The translations under genes and the position numbers were made by a program. From NCBI RefSeq assembly GCF_029542085.1, contig NZ_CP107036.1, positions 5,146,001-5,210,000 on the forward strand: a stretch of 64,000 nucleotides of DNA. The letters run 5' to 3'. The DNA is from Sphingobacterium sp. ML3W. Lineage in GTDB: Bacteria; Bacteroidota; Bacteroidia; Sphingobacteriales; Sphingobacteriaceae. Shown here piece by piece: positions 8,911 through 17,221 of the stretch. How positions within the stretch are numbered: position 1 is the first letter of the stretch; each line of letters starts with the position of its first letter. Under the pieces are notes generated by a model. It was given only the letters and a program-made list of their open reading frames with translations, had not been told where the DNA came from and made no database searches.

Positions 8911-9972
8911 TTAAACCCGACTATGGATGATGGAGAGTTGTTGCGCAACCTTCTCCGCAATCGTCAGAAATGATTTTGTTACAGGATCTTCTTGATCTAT
9001 TGCGACAGGGAAACCATTGTCTCCAGCATCAGAAATCCCTTTAAGCAATGGTATTTCACCAAGGAATGGTACTTTATATTCTTCGGCTAAACGTTTTCCA
9101 CCATCTTTGCCAAAGATATAATATTTGTTATCAGGCAGTTCTGCCGGTGTAAAATAAGCCATGTTTTCAACAACTCCCAAGAGTGGAATATTGATACTGT
9201 CCATTAAAAACATGCCGATTCCTTTGACAGCATCGGCTAGCGCTACCTGCTGCGGTGTGGTGACAATAACTGCTCCGGCGATTGGAAAAGTCTGTGATAC
9301 CGTGATATGGATGTCACCGGTTCCCGGTGGCATATCGACAACAAGATAATCCAGTTCACCCCAATTGGCATCATTAAAAAGTTGTTTGATGGCCGAGGTG
9401 GTCATAGGACCACGCCATGGAATAGGTTGATTAGGATCCGTAAAAAAACCTATTGAAAGTAATTTTAGACCAAATTTTTCAAGTGGTTCAATTTTAACCT
9501 GACCGTCTGGCATCTCAACAGATCCGGGTTTGGCTCCTTCCAAACCGAACATAATCGGTAGTGATGGGCCATAGATATCTGCGTCCAATAGACCTGTTTT
9601 TGCTCCCTTGGCATGAAGTGCAAGGGCCAAGTTCGCAGCGACTGTTGATTTTCCAACACCGCCCTTACCTGATGAAACCAGAATGATGTTTTTAATCCCT
9701 GAAACCTGAGCGCCCTGTTTACCGACTACATTGGAAGTCATGTTGATCTGAACATCAAGATTTTTATCAATAAAATGTGCTATGGCGTTGCGGCAAGCAT
9801 GCTCTATATGGTCTTTTAGTGGACAGGCGGGGGTAGTCAATATGACATCGAAGGCAATTTTTTGGTCTTCGATCTGAATATTTTGAATCATATTCAATGT
9901 TACAAGATCCTTTTTTAAATCGGGCTCTTCAACATAGGATAATGCATTTAATATTTGTTCTTTGGTAACCAT
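8911..9972 (-). CDS. Mrp/ApbC-family iron-sulfur carrier ATPase
   Basis: P-loop ATPase of the MinD/Mrp class that carries Fe-S clusters to apoproteins. The 353-residue product has an N-terminal MIP18/DUF59 domain (about 1-80), then the deviant Walker A GKGGVGKST at 102-110 and VVDMPPGTGD as the switch region. The C-terminal CxxC that binds the bridging cluster in many Mrp proteins is not present: after ENMAYF the sequence continues TPAELPDNKYY. Cluster binding, if it happens, must use other ligands. A TAGTTTTG box lies upstream at 10000-10007. Confidence 0.93.
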   Translation of the reverse strand: MVTKEQILNALSYVEEPDLKKDLVTLNMIQNIQIEDQKIAFDVILTTPACPLKDHIEHACRNAIAHFIDKNLDVQINMTSNVVGKQGAQVSGIKNIILVSSGKGGVGKSTVAANLALALHAKGAKTGLLDADIYGPSLPIMFGLEGAKPGSVEMPDGQVKIEPLEKFGLKLLSIGFFTDPNQPIPWRGPMTTSAIKQLFNDANWGELDYLVVDMPPGTGDIHITVSQTFPIAGAVIVTTPQQVALADAVKGIGMFLMDSINIPLLGVVENMAYFTPAELPDNKYYIFGKDGGKRLAEEYKVPFLGEIPLLKGISDAGDNGFPVAIDQEDPVTKSFLTIAEKVAQQLSIIHSRV

Positions 9973-9999
9973 CTATTATTCATTTGAAATCATGGAATA

Positions 10000-10007
10000 C
10001 AAAACTA
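10000..10007 (-). promoter_or_regulatory. Candidate -7 box for mrp
   Basis: TAGTTTTG on the minus strand, 28 nt ahead of the mrp ATG, fits TAnnTTTG. No -33 box at the usual distance. Confidence 0.35.
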
Positions 10008-10272
10008 CTCATTGCCGATCAATTTCATGTCATTTGTTTGTTTTTAATGGAATTTAGATCGTTGTAACTGTTCCCTGTTTATGATGTAAGGATTGTCCAA
10101 AAACACTGAACAAATCCTTGAAGACTCTATAGCGTGGTATAGTGAATGCGCTGGGATAACTTTTGAAGGAGACTGTTTTTCTATTGTTCAGAAAATCGCT
10201 TGATAATCTTGTCTTCATTCTAATCGGAGTTTTAGATAAGCTGTGCTTCGGAGGGTTTCCGGGTAATTATAA

Positions 10273-10303
10273 TTGTATATAAAGGCAAATTTATCTAAGT
10301 TTG
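10273..10303 (+). promoter_or_regulatory. Bacteroidota-type promoter for the GT51 gene
   Basis: TTG (10273-10275), 20-bp spacer, TAAGTTTG (10296-10303): both boxes and spacing fit the phylum consensus. Transcription should begin near 10308, giving a ~33-nt leader to the ATG at 10341 and arguing against the upstream TTG start at 10308. Confidence 0.65.
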
Positions 10304-10340
10304 ACTATTGATATGCATGGATTTGCATGAAATTGTAATT

Positions 10341-12545
10341 ATGTCCAATCGATTTATAACATCACTGAAGTCCCGCAAGTGGCGATGGCTTTATATTACT
10401 TTGGCTGTTTTCTTGATTTTGGTAATCGCAGCAGGTACTTATGCTTACCAAAAGAGAGACGGGATGCTCATGGGGGCGATCAATAAAGCAAAAGCTAAGC
10501 TGTTGGAAAAGTATGATATGGATTTGAAAATTCAATATTATGCTTTTCAGGGAATTAATGCAGTGCAGTTTAAAAATATACAGTTGTTACCTAAAAATAG
10601 GGAGCCGCTGGCACAGATTAATGATCTGACAGTATCTGTTAAATTATGGCCCCTTTTATTCGGTGATGTAAAGCTTGGGGAGGTTGTTCTGGACAACGCA
10701 ACAGTGTCTTTGGTCAAGAAGGATTCCATTAGCAACTACGATTTCCTGTTTAAGAAACAAAAGAAGGATACAGTCGAGAACGATAATCCGAAGCAGAATT
10801 TGGCTGCGTTGGCGGATCGTCTACTAAAGAATGTATTCTTTAAAATCCCAAATGATCTAGATCTTAAAGATCTTGAGCTTTCTTATAAGGACGACAGTAC
10901 TTCACAGCGTATTGTCATACCTTCTGCTGTCATTGACGGTGGCGATATGGAATCTAAGTTTTTGCTAAATGATCATGAGGCTGCCTGGAACCTAGCAGGG
11001 ACAATAGATTCGGATAATCAAGAATGTGATCTGCGTCTTTTTTCGGATAAGAAGGAGGTGAATCTCCCACTATTGCAGCGCAAATTCGGTCTGGCTGTTA
11101 GTTTTGATGAGATATCCTTTCGATTGGACAAGGCCAACCGACGTAATAAGGAGTTGTTGGAATTACACGGGCAATGGGGTTTTAAAAACCTGAAGGTAAA
11201 TCATTGGCGTATCTCCAGTAAAGACGTTATTTTCCCCGAAGCGACCATGCAGGGAGCACTCAATATCGGAGCTTCTTCCATTGAAGTCAGTAAGGAGAGT
11301 ACAGTACAGGTAAAAGATTTTGTTTTTTCTCCATACATAAAATATGTACATAAACCTGAAAAAGAGTTTTTTTTGGCTATTCACACAGATAAAATCAAGG
11401 CACAAGACTTTTTTGATGCGATGCCAGTTGGCTTGTTTCCAGGGCTGGACGGAATTCAGGTTGAGGGGCATATTCAATACGATCTAAATTTCGCTTTAGA
11501 ATTAAAAAGACCGGATAAGCTTCTCTTTTCGTCCAAAATGGATGATAAAGATCTGCATGTCGTGAAATGGGGCGAGGCTAACATTGGGATGCTAAATGCA
11601 CCTTTTACCTATACAGCTTATGAGGATGGTAAACCGATGCGTGAGATTGTGGTTGGTCCGCAAAATCCGAATTTTACACCATTGGATCAAATCTCCCGTT
11701 ACATGCAGATTAGTCTGATCAACACCGAAGATCCTTTTTTCTTTAAGCATAAGGGCTTTGAAGAAAAGGCGTTCAAACTCTCTATTGTCACGAATATCAA
11801 AGAAAAAGGCTTTAAGCGGGGTGCAAGTACCATATCGATGCAATTGGTGAAGAATGTATTTCTAAACCGTAATAAGACTGTCGTTCGGAAACTTGAGGAG
11901 ATCCTATTGGTCTGGCTAATGGAGCGTTCGCAGCAGGTAAATAAAAAGCGGATGTATGAGGTTTATCTCAATGTTATCGAGTGGGGTAATAATGTCTATG
12001 GGATCACCGAAGCGGCCCGCTATTATTTTGGAAAAACTCCTGCACAACTCGGACTTGGAGAAAGTATATTTTTGTCCAGTATCGTACCGCGTCCGAAGAA
12101 AGGACTTAACTTTTTTGACTGGACTGGACATCTTAAGGGAAATATGTTGCGCTATTTTAATATCTATGGCCATATCATGACTAAAACAGGGCAGATAGGT
12201 GTTGATTCGACCACATCAGCTTATGGTTTCTATGAGGTACTATTGCAGCCACATCTGCGTGCTGCTAGACCTGCAGTTGTAGATTCGATAGACACATTGG
12301 ATATGGGGGATGATCCATTGTTATTTGATGATCTGGGGAGCGGTGGAGCAACTGATAATCTGGAAGACGTTTCCCTTCCTAAAACCATAAAAAAGATGTC
12401 TCATCCTGAAAAACAGGACGAGGAAACAGCTGAACCGGAAAAACATAAGCGATCTATTTTCGATAAAATCCTGGGTCGTAACAAGGAAGAAAAGGAAAAA
12501 ACGGAGGACGAGGCGAACAAGAACCCTAAAAAAGTACAGAAGTAG
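10341..12545 (+). CDS. Membrane-anchored GT51 peptidoglycan glycosyltransferase with AsmA-like N-region, no transpeptidase domain
   Basis: The 734-residue product starts with a basic N-terminus and one membrane segment (about residues 14-36). About 400 residues of beta-rich, AsmA/DUF748-like sequence follow. Then comes a glycosyltransferase-51 block: NTEDPFFFKHKGF with catalytic Glu at residue 463, and GASTISMQLVKN corresponding to the GGSTITQQLVKN motif of class A penicillin-binding proteins. YEVYLNVIEWG and YYFGKTPAQL are also conserved GT51 motifs. The catalytic domain ends near residue 610 and a ~100-residue highly charged, low-complexity tail follows; there is no transpeptidase domain. 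It probably polymerises lipid II in the periplasm, or uses a related undecaprenyl-linked substrate. The start is set by the promoter at 10273-10303. Confidence 0.88.
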   Translation: MSNRFITSLKSRKWRWLYITLAVFLILVIAAGTYAYQKRDGMLMGAINKAKAKLLEKYDMDLKIQYYAFQGINAVQFKNIQLLPKNREPLAQINDLTVSVKLWPLLFGDVKLGEVVLDNATVSLVKKDSISNYDFLFKKQKKDTVENDNPKQNLAALADRLLKNVFFKIPNDLDLKDLELSYKDDSTSQRIVIPSAVIDGGDMESKFLLNDHEAAWNLAGTIDSDNQECDLRLFSDKKEVNLPLLQRKFGLAVSFDEISFRLDKANRRNKELLELHGQWGFKNLKVNHWRISSKDVIFPEATMQGALNIGASSIEVSKESTVQVKDFVFSPYIKYVHKPEKEFFLAIHTDKIKAQDFFDAMPVGLFPGLDGIQVEGHIQYDLNFALELKRPDKLLFSSKMDDKDLHVVKWGEANIGMLNAPFTYTAYEDGKPMREIVVGPQNPNFTPLDQISRYMQISLINTEDPFFFKHKGFEEKAFKLSIVTNIKEKGFKRGASTISMQLVKNVFLNRNKTVVRKLEEILLVWLMERSQQVNKKRMYEVYLNVIEWGNNVYGITEAARYYFGKTPAQLGLGESIFLSSIVPRPKKGLNFFDWTGHLKGNMLRYFNIYGHIMTKTGQIGVDSTTSAYGFYEVLLQPHLRAARPAVVDSIDTLDMGDDPLLFDDLGSGGATDNLEDVSLPKTIKKMSHPEKQDEETAEPEKHKRSIFDKILGRNKEEKEKTEDEANKNPKKVQK

Positions 12546-12699
12546 CCTGATAAAGTAGATTTATAAATTAGTAGTTTTCATATTGAAAAAGCTTTTGATT
12601 TGTTAACATCAGGGGTGGATTCAAAAATTTAGCGTGCTCAATACCTTGGAAAATCTGTCTGGAAAAAGGAAATGATACCGATAAAAATAATATAGTGGA

Positions 12700-13239
12700 A
12701 TGAAAAAAATAGAAATTGACGGATTGCTTTTTGAACCCCTTTTTGAAGAAGAACAGATTCAGAAAAGGGTACGTTTGATGGGGATAGACATTAGTCTACG
12801 ATATGAACATAAGCAGCCTGTTTTTATAGGTGTTTTGAACGGTTGTTTTATGTTTATGGCGGATTTGCTTAAACAAATTGAAGTTCCCTGTGAGATGTCT
12901 TTTATTAAATTGGCCTCTTATATCGGTACTGGTCAATCTGAATTGAACGAGCTTTTAGGATTGGGTATCGATCTGGAAGGGCGTGATGTGATTATCGTGG
13001 AAGATATCGTAGACTCCGGACATTCGCTGAAACATACGTTGGATGCTGTGAAGCGGTTAAATCCGGCCAGCGTCATCGCCTGTGCACTTCTGGTTAAGCC
13101 AGAAGCACTGCAATATCATTTTGAAGAGCTGACCTATGTTGGTTTTGAGATTAGCAAAGAGTTTGTTGTGGGGTATGGAATGGATTTTAATGGTCTATGC
13201 CGCAACTTACCTGATATTTATAAGAATGTTCCTGTTTAG
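12700..13239 (+). CDS. hpt: Hypoxanthine phosphoribosyltransferase
   Basis: Salvages hypoxanthine (and usually guanine) with PRPP to form IMP/GMP in the cytosol. The 179-residue length is typical. The PRPP-binding loop VIIVEDIVDSGHSL is intact and followed by SVIACALLVKPEA; the N-terminal VFIGVLNGCFMF carries the PPi-binding loop. It stands alone, 154 bp after the GT51 gene and convergent with tag. Confidence 0.95.
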   Translation: MKKIEIDGLLFEPLFEEEQIQKRVRLMGIDISLRYEHKQPVFIGVLNGCFMFMADLLKQIEVPCEMSFIKLASYIGTGQSELNELLGLGIDLEGRDVIIVEDIVDSGHSLKHTLDAVKRLNPASVIACALLVKPEALQYHFEELTYVGFEISKEFVVGYGMDFNGLCRNLPDIYKNVPV

Positions 13240-13311
13240 ATTATAGTCTTGGTGCTTGAGAGTTTTGAAGATTAAAATTTTGGTCTGTTAAGATCTTGGC
13301 TGTTGGAAATA

Positions 13312-13377
13312 GATCAAGGACTAAGGATAGAAAGATCCTTCAGCGAGGTCGTCCGTTTTTATCTTTGTTCCTTGATC
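13312..13377. terminator. Weak nested hairpin between hpt and tag
   Basis: GATCAAGGA (13312-13320) pairs with TCCTTGATC (13369-13377), and an inner AAGGAT/ATCCTT pair lies within the loop. The loop is long and the T-run poor, but the convergent setting fits a terminator. Confidence 0.35.
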
Positions 13378-13392
13378 CTATAGCAATGTAGC

Positions 13393-13959
13393 TTAATATT
13401 TAAAAGTACAAGTTTCAATATGATCATTGACCATACCCACAGCTTGCATGTAAGCATAGCAAATCGTGGAACCAAAAAACTTGAAACCTCTTTTCTTCAT
13501 GTCTTTTGCTATTTTATCGGAAATCTCGGTCGTTGCTGGAACATGCTGCAAACTCGACCAATGGTTGATCAACGGTTGCTGTTCCGGTAAAAACGTATAC
13601 AGGTAGTTGTAAAAACTGCCATATTCCAGTTGCACATTTTTGAACAGCTGTGCATTTGTAATAGTCGATTCGATCTTATTTCGATGTTTAATAATACCGG
13701 AATCTTTCAGGAGTGCTTCGACGTGATCTGCAGTATAAATCGCGACTTTGCTGACATCAAAATTGGCAAAGGCTTCCTGATAGGCTGTTCTTCGGCGGAG
13801 GATCGTAATCCAGCTCAAACCAGCCTGAGCCGACTCTAGCACTAAAAATTCAAATAAGGTTTTATCGTCCTTGACTTGTCGTCCCCATTCTTTATCGTGA
13901 TAGTTGACATACTGTTCATCAGATCCGCACCATTGGCATCGTATAATTTCTTTTGGCAT
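13393..13959 (-). CDS. tag: DNA-3-methyladenine glycosylase I
   Basis: Excises 3-methyladenine from alkylated DNA in base-excision repair. The 188-residue product matches the Tag family throughout: RCQWCG then YHDKEWG near the N-terminus, and the C-terminal NDHIETC. The zinc ligands known for E. coli Tag have equivalents at C8, H21, H180 and C184. GLSWITILRRR is the helix-hairpin region. It converges with hpt and is divergent from the DUF4271 gene. Confidence 0.96.
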   Translation of the reverse strand: MPKEIIRCQWCGSDEQYVNYHDKEWGRQVKDDKTLFEFLVLESAQAGLSWITILRRRTAYQEAFANFDVSKVAIYTADHVEALLKDSGIIKHRNKIESTITNAQLFKNVQLEYGSFYNYLYTFLPEQQPLINHWSSLQHVPATTEISDKIAKDMKKRGFKFFGSTICYAYMQAVGMVNDHIETCTFKY

Positions 13960-13974
13960 GTTCTGTAAAGATTT

Positions 13975-14008
13975 TTTGAATGCAATATAACTTTTTATCC
14001 TAACTTTA
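13975..14008 (+). promoter_or_regulatory. Candidate promoter for the DUF4271-hemD unit
   Basis: TTTG (13975-13978), 22-bp spacer, TAACTTTA (14001-14008), one base away from the TAnnTTTG consensus. Confidence 0.4.
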
Positions 14009-14079
14009 CGACCATAAAAAAGTTTCGAATTTAAAAGGTCTATGATTTCTTCATCGCCGTTAAGGAACAGTTTATTTCA

Positions 14080-15051
14080 ATGAAAGTTAACATCTTTAAA
14101 TATTTTATTGTCTTTGTAATCCTCTTTGTGTTTTCGGTTGTACAGTTGAGCGCACAGCGACGGACATTGCGACATGTAGTCCAAGATAGCCTATCCCTAC
14201 CCGATAGTACACATATTTTAAGAGATTCTATTCTGTCGCCTAACCAGGAGGTTCTGGCATCCTTAAATCCAGCACTGCAGAAACAATATCGGATTGTCAC
14301 TGTAGAAACGGAGGGATTGGTGGTTCACAATATGTATAACTATGATGTGAAACAGTATTTTAAAGGTGAGCAGCATAATAATGTTTTGGCACGACAATAT
14401 GGAAGCCCTAAGCCGCACCGGGAGAACTGGATATTATTTACTGTGCTCTTTCTGATATTTGGGGTTGGGTTAATTCGTATATTTTTTCCTTCAGATATAA
14501 AATTGGTCTTTCAGGGTTATTTTGATGACCGGGTGTTGTTGTCGGTTAGTAAGGAAGATACGATCCTAACCTCTTGGCCGTTCATTTTTCTGTTTGTATT
14601 GTTTTCGGGAGCAATGGCGCTATTTGTTAGTTTATTTTATGCTTATGAATTGAACCGCTTTGATTTTATTACCTTTCCCAATTATATTAAAACAGTAGGT
14701 ATGGTCGGTGGACTATTTGCCTTAAAAATTGGCTTTATCCGATTTTTATCTTTTGTTTTTGAAATTAGGAAGCTGGTAAAAGAATATGTGACGGTGTTAT
14801 ATCTGATTTATTTTAACACACTCTTTTTGATGCTTCCAGTGTTATTAATACTGAGTCTTGTCCCATTAAGCGCTGTTGGCGTCGTTTTACATTTGGCTAT
14901 TGTTGGAGCAATCCTATTATTCTTATATAGATTTCTTAAGACAGCGGCACATATTATGTCGATGTATAAATTTTCAATTTCCTATTTAATTTTGTACCTT
15001 TGTTGCCTAGAAATAGCACCAATATTAATACTGTTAAGATTATTGAGCTAA
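14080..15051 (+). CDS. DUF4271 integral membrane protein
   Basis: A Bacteroidota-specific membrane protein of unknown biochemical role that is habitually found beside hemD, as here. The 323-residue product has an N-terminal signal/anchor segment (about 6-24, ending SAQ), a polar exported stretch to ~110, then about six membrane helices (around 115, 165, 205, 245, 265 and 300). The last 50 bases hold a candidate promoter for hemD, and the hemD start lies 11 nt after its stop. I infer only that it is envelope-located and co-expressed with hemD. Confidence 0.85.
   Translation: MKVNIFKYFIVFVILFVFSVVQLSAQRRTLRHVVQDSLSLPDSTHILRDSILSPNQEVLASLNPALQKQYRIVTVETEGLVVHNMYNYDVKQYFKGEQHNNVLARQYGSPKPHRENWILFTVLFLIFGVGLIRIFFPSDIKLVFQGYFDDRVLLSVSKEDTILTSWPFIFLFVLFSGAMALFVSLFYAYELNRFDFITFPNYIKTVGMVGGLFALKIGFIRFLSFVFEIRKLVKEYVTVLYLIYFNTLFLMLPVLLILSLVPLSAVGVVLHLAIVGAILLFLYRFLKTAAHIMSMYKFSISYLILYLCCLEIAPILILLRLLS
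14995..15002 (+). promoter_or_regulatory. Candidate internal promoter for hemD inside DUF4271
   Basis: TACCTTTG matches TAnnTTTG, with TTTT at exactly the -33 distance (14971-14974). Transcription would start near 15008 and give hemD a ~55-nt leader independent of the upstream gene. Confidence 0.45.
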
Positions 15052-15062
15052 AACTGGTTAAT

Positions 15063-15833
15063 ATGCAAACTTCAGACGTAGAAAGAGCAAAGAAGGTAAA
15101 AAGTGTACTGGTGACTTTACCAAAACCTGAAAACGATAAGTCCCCTTATTATGATTTAGCAAAGAAATACGGGTTAAAATTAGACTTTCGAGGTTTTATA
15201 CACGTAGAAGGAGTTCCTGCCAAAGATGTGCGTAGGGATAAAGTTAATTTAGCAGATCACACTGCGGTAATATTTACAAGTAGAAATGCTGTAGATCATT
15301 ATTTTAGGATCTGTGAAGAGATGCGGTTTGAAGTGTCGGCAGAAATGAAATATTTCTGCATTTCAGAGACGATCGCCCTTTATCTTCAAAAATATATTCA
15401 ATATAGAAAACGAAAAATTTTCTTTGGTAAACAAACGGCTAAAGATCTGGAAGAAGTTTTGAAAAAACATAAGGCTGAAAACTTCCTGTTTCCTTGTTCG
15501 GATGTTGCTAATGAAGAAACAAGCAATTGGTTACAACAAAATGGCTATAAGTTTACCCCGGCAGTTCTTTTTAGAACTGTGGTAAGTGATCTGAGTGATC
15601 TTAAGGATGTATTTTATGATGTAATTGTATTCTTTAGTCCTTCTAGTGTTCAGTCGCTATATGACAACTTCCCGGACTTTAAGCAAAACAATACCCGTAT
15701 CGCTGCGTTTGGAGCTTCAACACAACAGGCTCTCTTAGAACATGGATTGATATTGGATATTCCTGCTCCTACACCAAAAGCACCTAGTATGACGATGGCT
15801 GTAGAAGAATACATTAAAAAAGTGAATAAATAA
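15063..15833 (+). CDS. hemD: Uroporphyrinogen-III synthase
   Basis: Closes and inverts ring D of hydroxymethylbilane to give uroporphyrinogen III in heme/tetrapyrrole synthesis. HemD proteins diverge strongly; the calls rest on length (256 aa), the two-lobe pattern with DHTAVIFTSRNAV in lobe 1 and VIVFFSPSSVQSLYD in lobe 2, and the adjacent DUF4271 gene. I start at ATG 15063 (MQTSDVERAKK); an upstream TTG at 15000 lies inside the DUF4271 gene and next to a -7 box. A terminator follows. Confidence 0.9.
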   Translation: MQTSDVERAKKVKSVLVTLPKPENDKSPYYDLAKKYGLKLDFRGFIHVEGVPAKDVRRDKVNLADHTAVIFTSRNAVDHYFRICEEMRFEVSAEMKYFCISETIALYLQKYIQYRKRKIFFGKQTAKDLEEVLKKHKAENFLFPCSDVANEETSNWLQQNGYKFTPAVLFRTVVSDLSDLKDVFYDVIVFFSPSSVQSLYDNFPDFKQNNTRIAAFGASTQQALLEHGLILDIPAPTPKAPSMTMAVEEYIKKVNK

Positions 15834-15857
15834 TAACCTATCTTAGGTTGATGATAT

Positions 15858-15883
15858 AAAGGGGTTTTTTAAACCCTTTTTTT
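15858..15883 (+). terminator. Intrinsic terminator after hemD
   Basis: AAGGG-G-TTT / AAACCCTT hairpin with a TTT loop and one bulged G, running into seven T residues. Confidence 0.8.
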
Positions 15884-16126
15884 GTTGGATTTGGTTATTC
15901 TGTGGGATTCAATGTATTATGATTGCATTGAGTTTGCCCGTCTAGCACAATCACAATAAAAATAGTCGCTTAGTTTTCATGCGGTTGATAAAGAAACCTG
16001 CTAGGAACTTGATCAAGGCATACAGTTTGTAGATAATTGAGTTGTTATAACAGGTGACTCATTTGGTTTGTTAAAATAAGGTTCTATATGATGGAACTGG
16101 ATTGTGGTAAGATGAAATGTAATAAA

Positions 16127-16142
16127 AGTGACAGATGTCACT
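16127..16142. repeat. Perfect 7-bp inverted repeat, operator-like
   Basis: AGTGACA-GA-TGTCACT: perfect arms with a 2-bp centre, the size of a dimeric regulator site. It lies ~100 bp upstream of the candidate -7 box of the JmjC gene. The cognate regulator is unknown. Confidence 0.45.
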
Positions 16143-16194
16143 GAGATTTTAATTATATTTCTATTAAATTGTATTGGGGTTATTTATTCCAATT

Positions 16195-16218
16195 AAAATA
16201 ACGTGTAGACGTTATTTT
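16195..16218. repeat. Perfect 10-bp inverted repeat upstream of the JmjC gene
   Basis: AAAATAACGT / ACGTTATTTT around GTAG. It lies 25 bp ahead of the candidate -7 box, so it would overlap or abut the -33 position. It could be an operator; lack of GC core makes a terminator less likely. Confidence 0.45.
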
Positions 16219-16243
16219 TAAAATTTGGTAGAGATATTTTTTT

Positions 16244-16251
16244 TATGTTTG
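16244..16251 (+). promoter_or_regulatory. Candidate -7 box for the JmjC gene
   Basis: TATGTTTG fits TAnnTTTG, 23 nt ahead of the GTG start. TTTG at 16224-16227 is only 16 bp upstream, shorter than usual. Confidence 0.4.
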
Positions 16252-16274
16252 TAATTAAGCAAAATTAGTCAGTC

Positions 16275-17144
16275 GTGAAGTTAAAGCAAGTTGATAAAAT
16301 TTCGGGCATTCGATCAGAAGACTTTTTAAAAAACTATCTGAAACCAGGGTTTCCGGTGGTCATTACAGATTTTATTAGTGCTGATAGTCCAGCATTGAAG
16401 AAATGGAGTTATGATTACTTTAAGGAAATAGCCGGGGATATTAAGATTGATGTCTATGGAAAAGAAGAAGATTCAATGGACCGTGCTGCCAGTGCTCCTG
16501 TGGGGCAAATGACATTTGCGGAATATTTGGATCTGATTACCAAGGAACCTACCGAGTTGCGATTATTTCTGTTCAATCTGCTCAAAATACGTCCTGAATT
16601 AAAGCAGGATGTTATTTATAATGATGTGACCGGAGGAAAAGTGTTGCAGTGGCTACCATTTATGTTTTTCGGAGGAGAGGGGTCTAGCACCCGCAATCAC
16701 TTTGATATTGATATGTCCCATGTATTCATTTCACAATTTCAGGGACTAAAACGGATCTGGCTTTTCCCGAATGATCAATCGGATCTGATGTATAAGTTGC
16801 CGTACAACTTTCATAGTATCGCTAATCCGAAGTATAGCAATGTGGAGGAATTTCCGGGAATAGAATATCTGGAAGGATATGAAGCTGTGATCCATCCCGG
16901 AGAAACACTATACATGCCCGCTGGATGGTGGCACTATATACAATATGAGACTGAAGGATATTCGATTTCGGTAAGAGCATTGGCTAATTCGATCAGCGAG
17001 AAATTACAAGGGGCACGAAATCTTTTTATAACAAGACATTTTGATAATACGATGCGGAAGATCTTTAAGGATCATTGGTTTCATTACAAAATAAATACAG
17101 CCAAGCGTCGCGCAAATAATGCCATTAAGAGAAATAAACGATAA
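16275..17144 (+). CDS. JmjC/cupin-8 Fe(II)/2-oxoglutarate-dependent oxygenase
   Basis: A 289-residue cytosolic protein of the cupin-8/JmjC class, whose characterised members hydroxylate proteins, ribosomal components or tRNA. The iron-binding facial triad is visible: H142 and D144 in RNHFDID, and H220 in MPAGWWHYIQ. GLKRIWLFPND is the conserved strand following the first ligands. The C-terminal ~55 residues are strongly basic (RHFDNTMRKIFKD, then AKRRANNAIKRNKR), suggesting contact with RNA or another acidic partner. Start is GTG at 16275; no ATG is available nearby. It is a single-gene unit whose stop codon lies within the left arm of its terminator. Substrate not inferable. Confidence 0.87.
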   Translation: MKLKQVDKISGIRSEDFLKNYLKPGFPVVITDFISADSPALKKWSYDYFKEIAGDIKIDVYGKEEDSMDRAASAPVGQMTFAEYLDLITKEPTELRLFLFNLLKIRPELKQDVIYNDVTGGKVLQWLPFMFFGGEGSSTRNHFDIDMSHVFISQFQGLKRIWLFPNDQSDLMYKLPYNFHSIANPKYSNVEEFPGIEYLEGYEAVIHPGETLYMPAGWWHYIQYETEGYSISVRALANSISEKLQGARNLFITRHFDNTMRKIFKDHWFHYKINTAKRRANNAIKRNKR

Positions 17145-17186
17145 AAATAAAGGGGGTATCAATTGATATTCCCTTTATTTTTATCG
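17139..17186. terminator. Bidirectional terminator overlapping the JmjC stop codon
   Basis: Perfect 16-bp stem (17139-17154 with 17171-17186, CGATAAAAATAAAGGG and its complement) with an inner TATCAATTGATA palindrome. The left arm includes the TAA stop. It serves the convergent nuclease operon too. Confidence 0.85.
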
Positions 17187-17221
17187 TCTAGACCTGTTTG
17201 ATCTACAGGGTATGATTTTTC

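Larger units (their letters stand above)
9973..10340. other. Divergent intergenic region between mrp and the GT51 gene
   Basis: 368 bp holding a candidate -7 box for mrp (10000-10007, minus strand) and a well-formed two-box promoter for the GT51 gene (10273-10303). I see no gene or stable hairpin between them. Confidence 0.6.
15884..16243. other. Intergenic region with two palindromes, 360 bp
   Basis: No gene is visible. It holds two inverted repeats (16127-16142 and 16195-16218, listed separately) just before the promoter of the JmjC oxygenase gene; the rest is unremarkable AT-rich sequence. Confidence 0.6.

Noticed and set aside
12637..12644. CTCAATAC upstream of hpt
   Set aside because: Only eight bases match the dispersed repeat and the placement (about 55 nt from the ATG) differs from the other copies.
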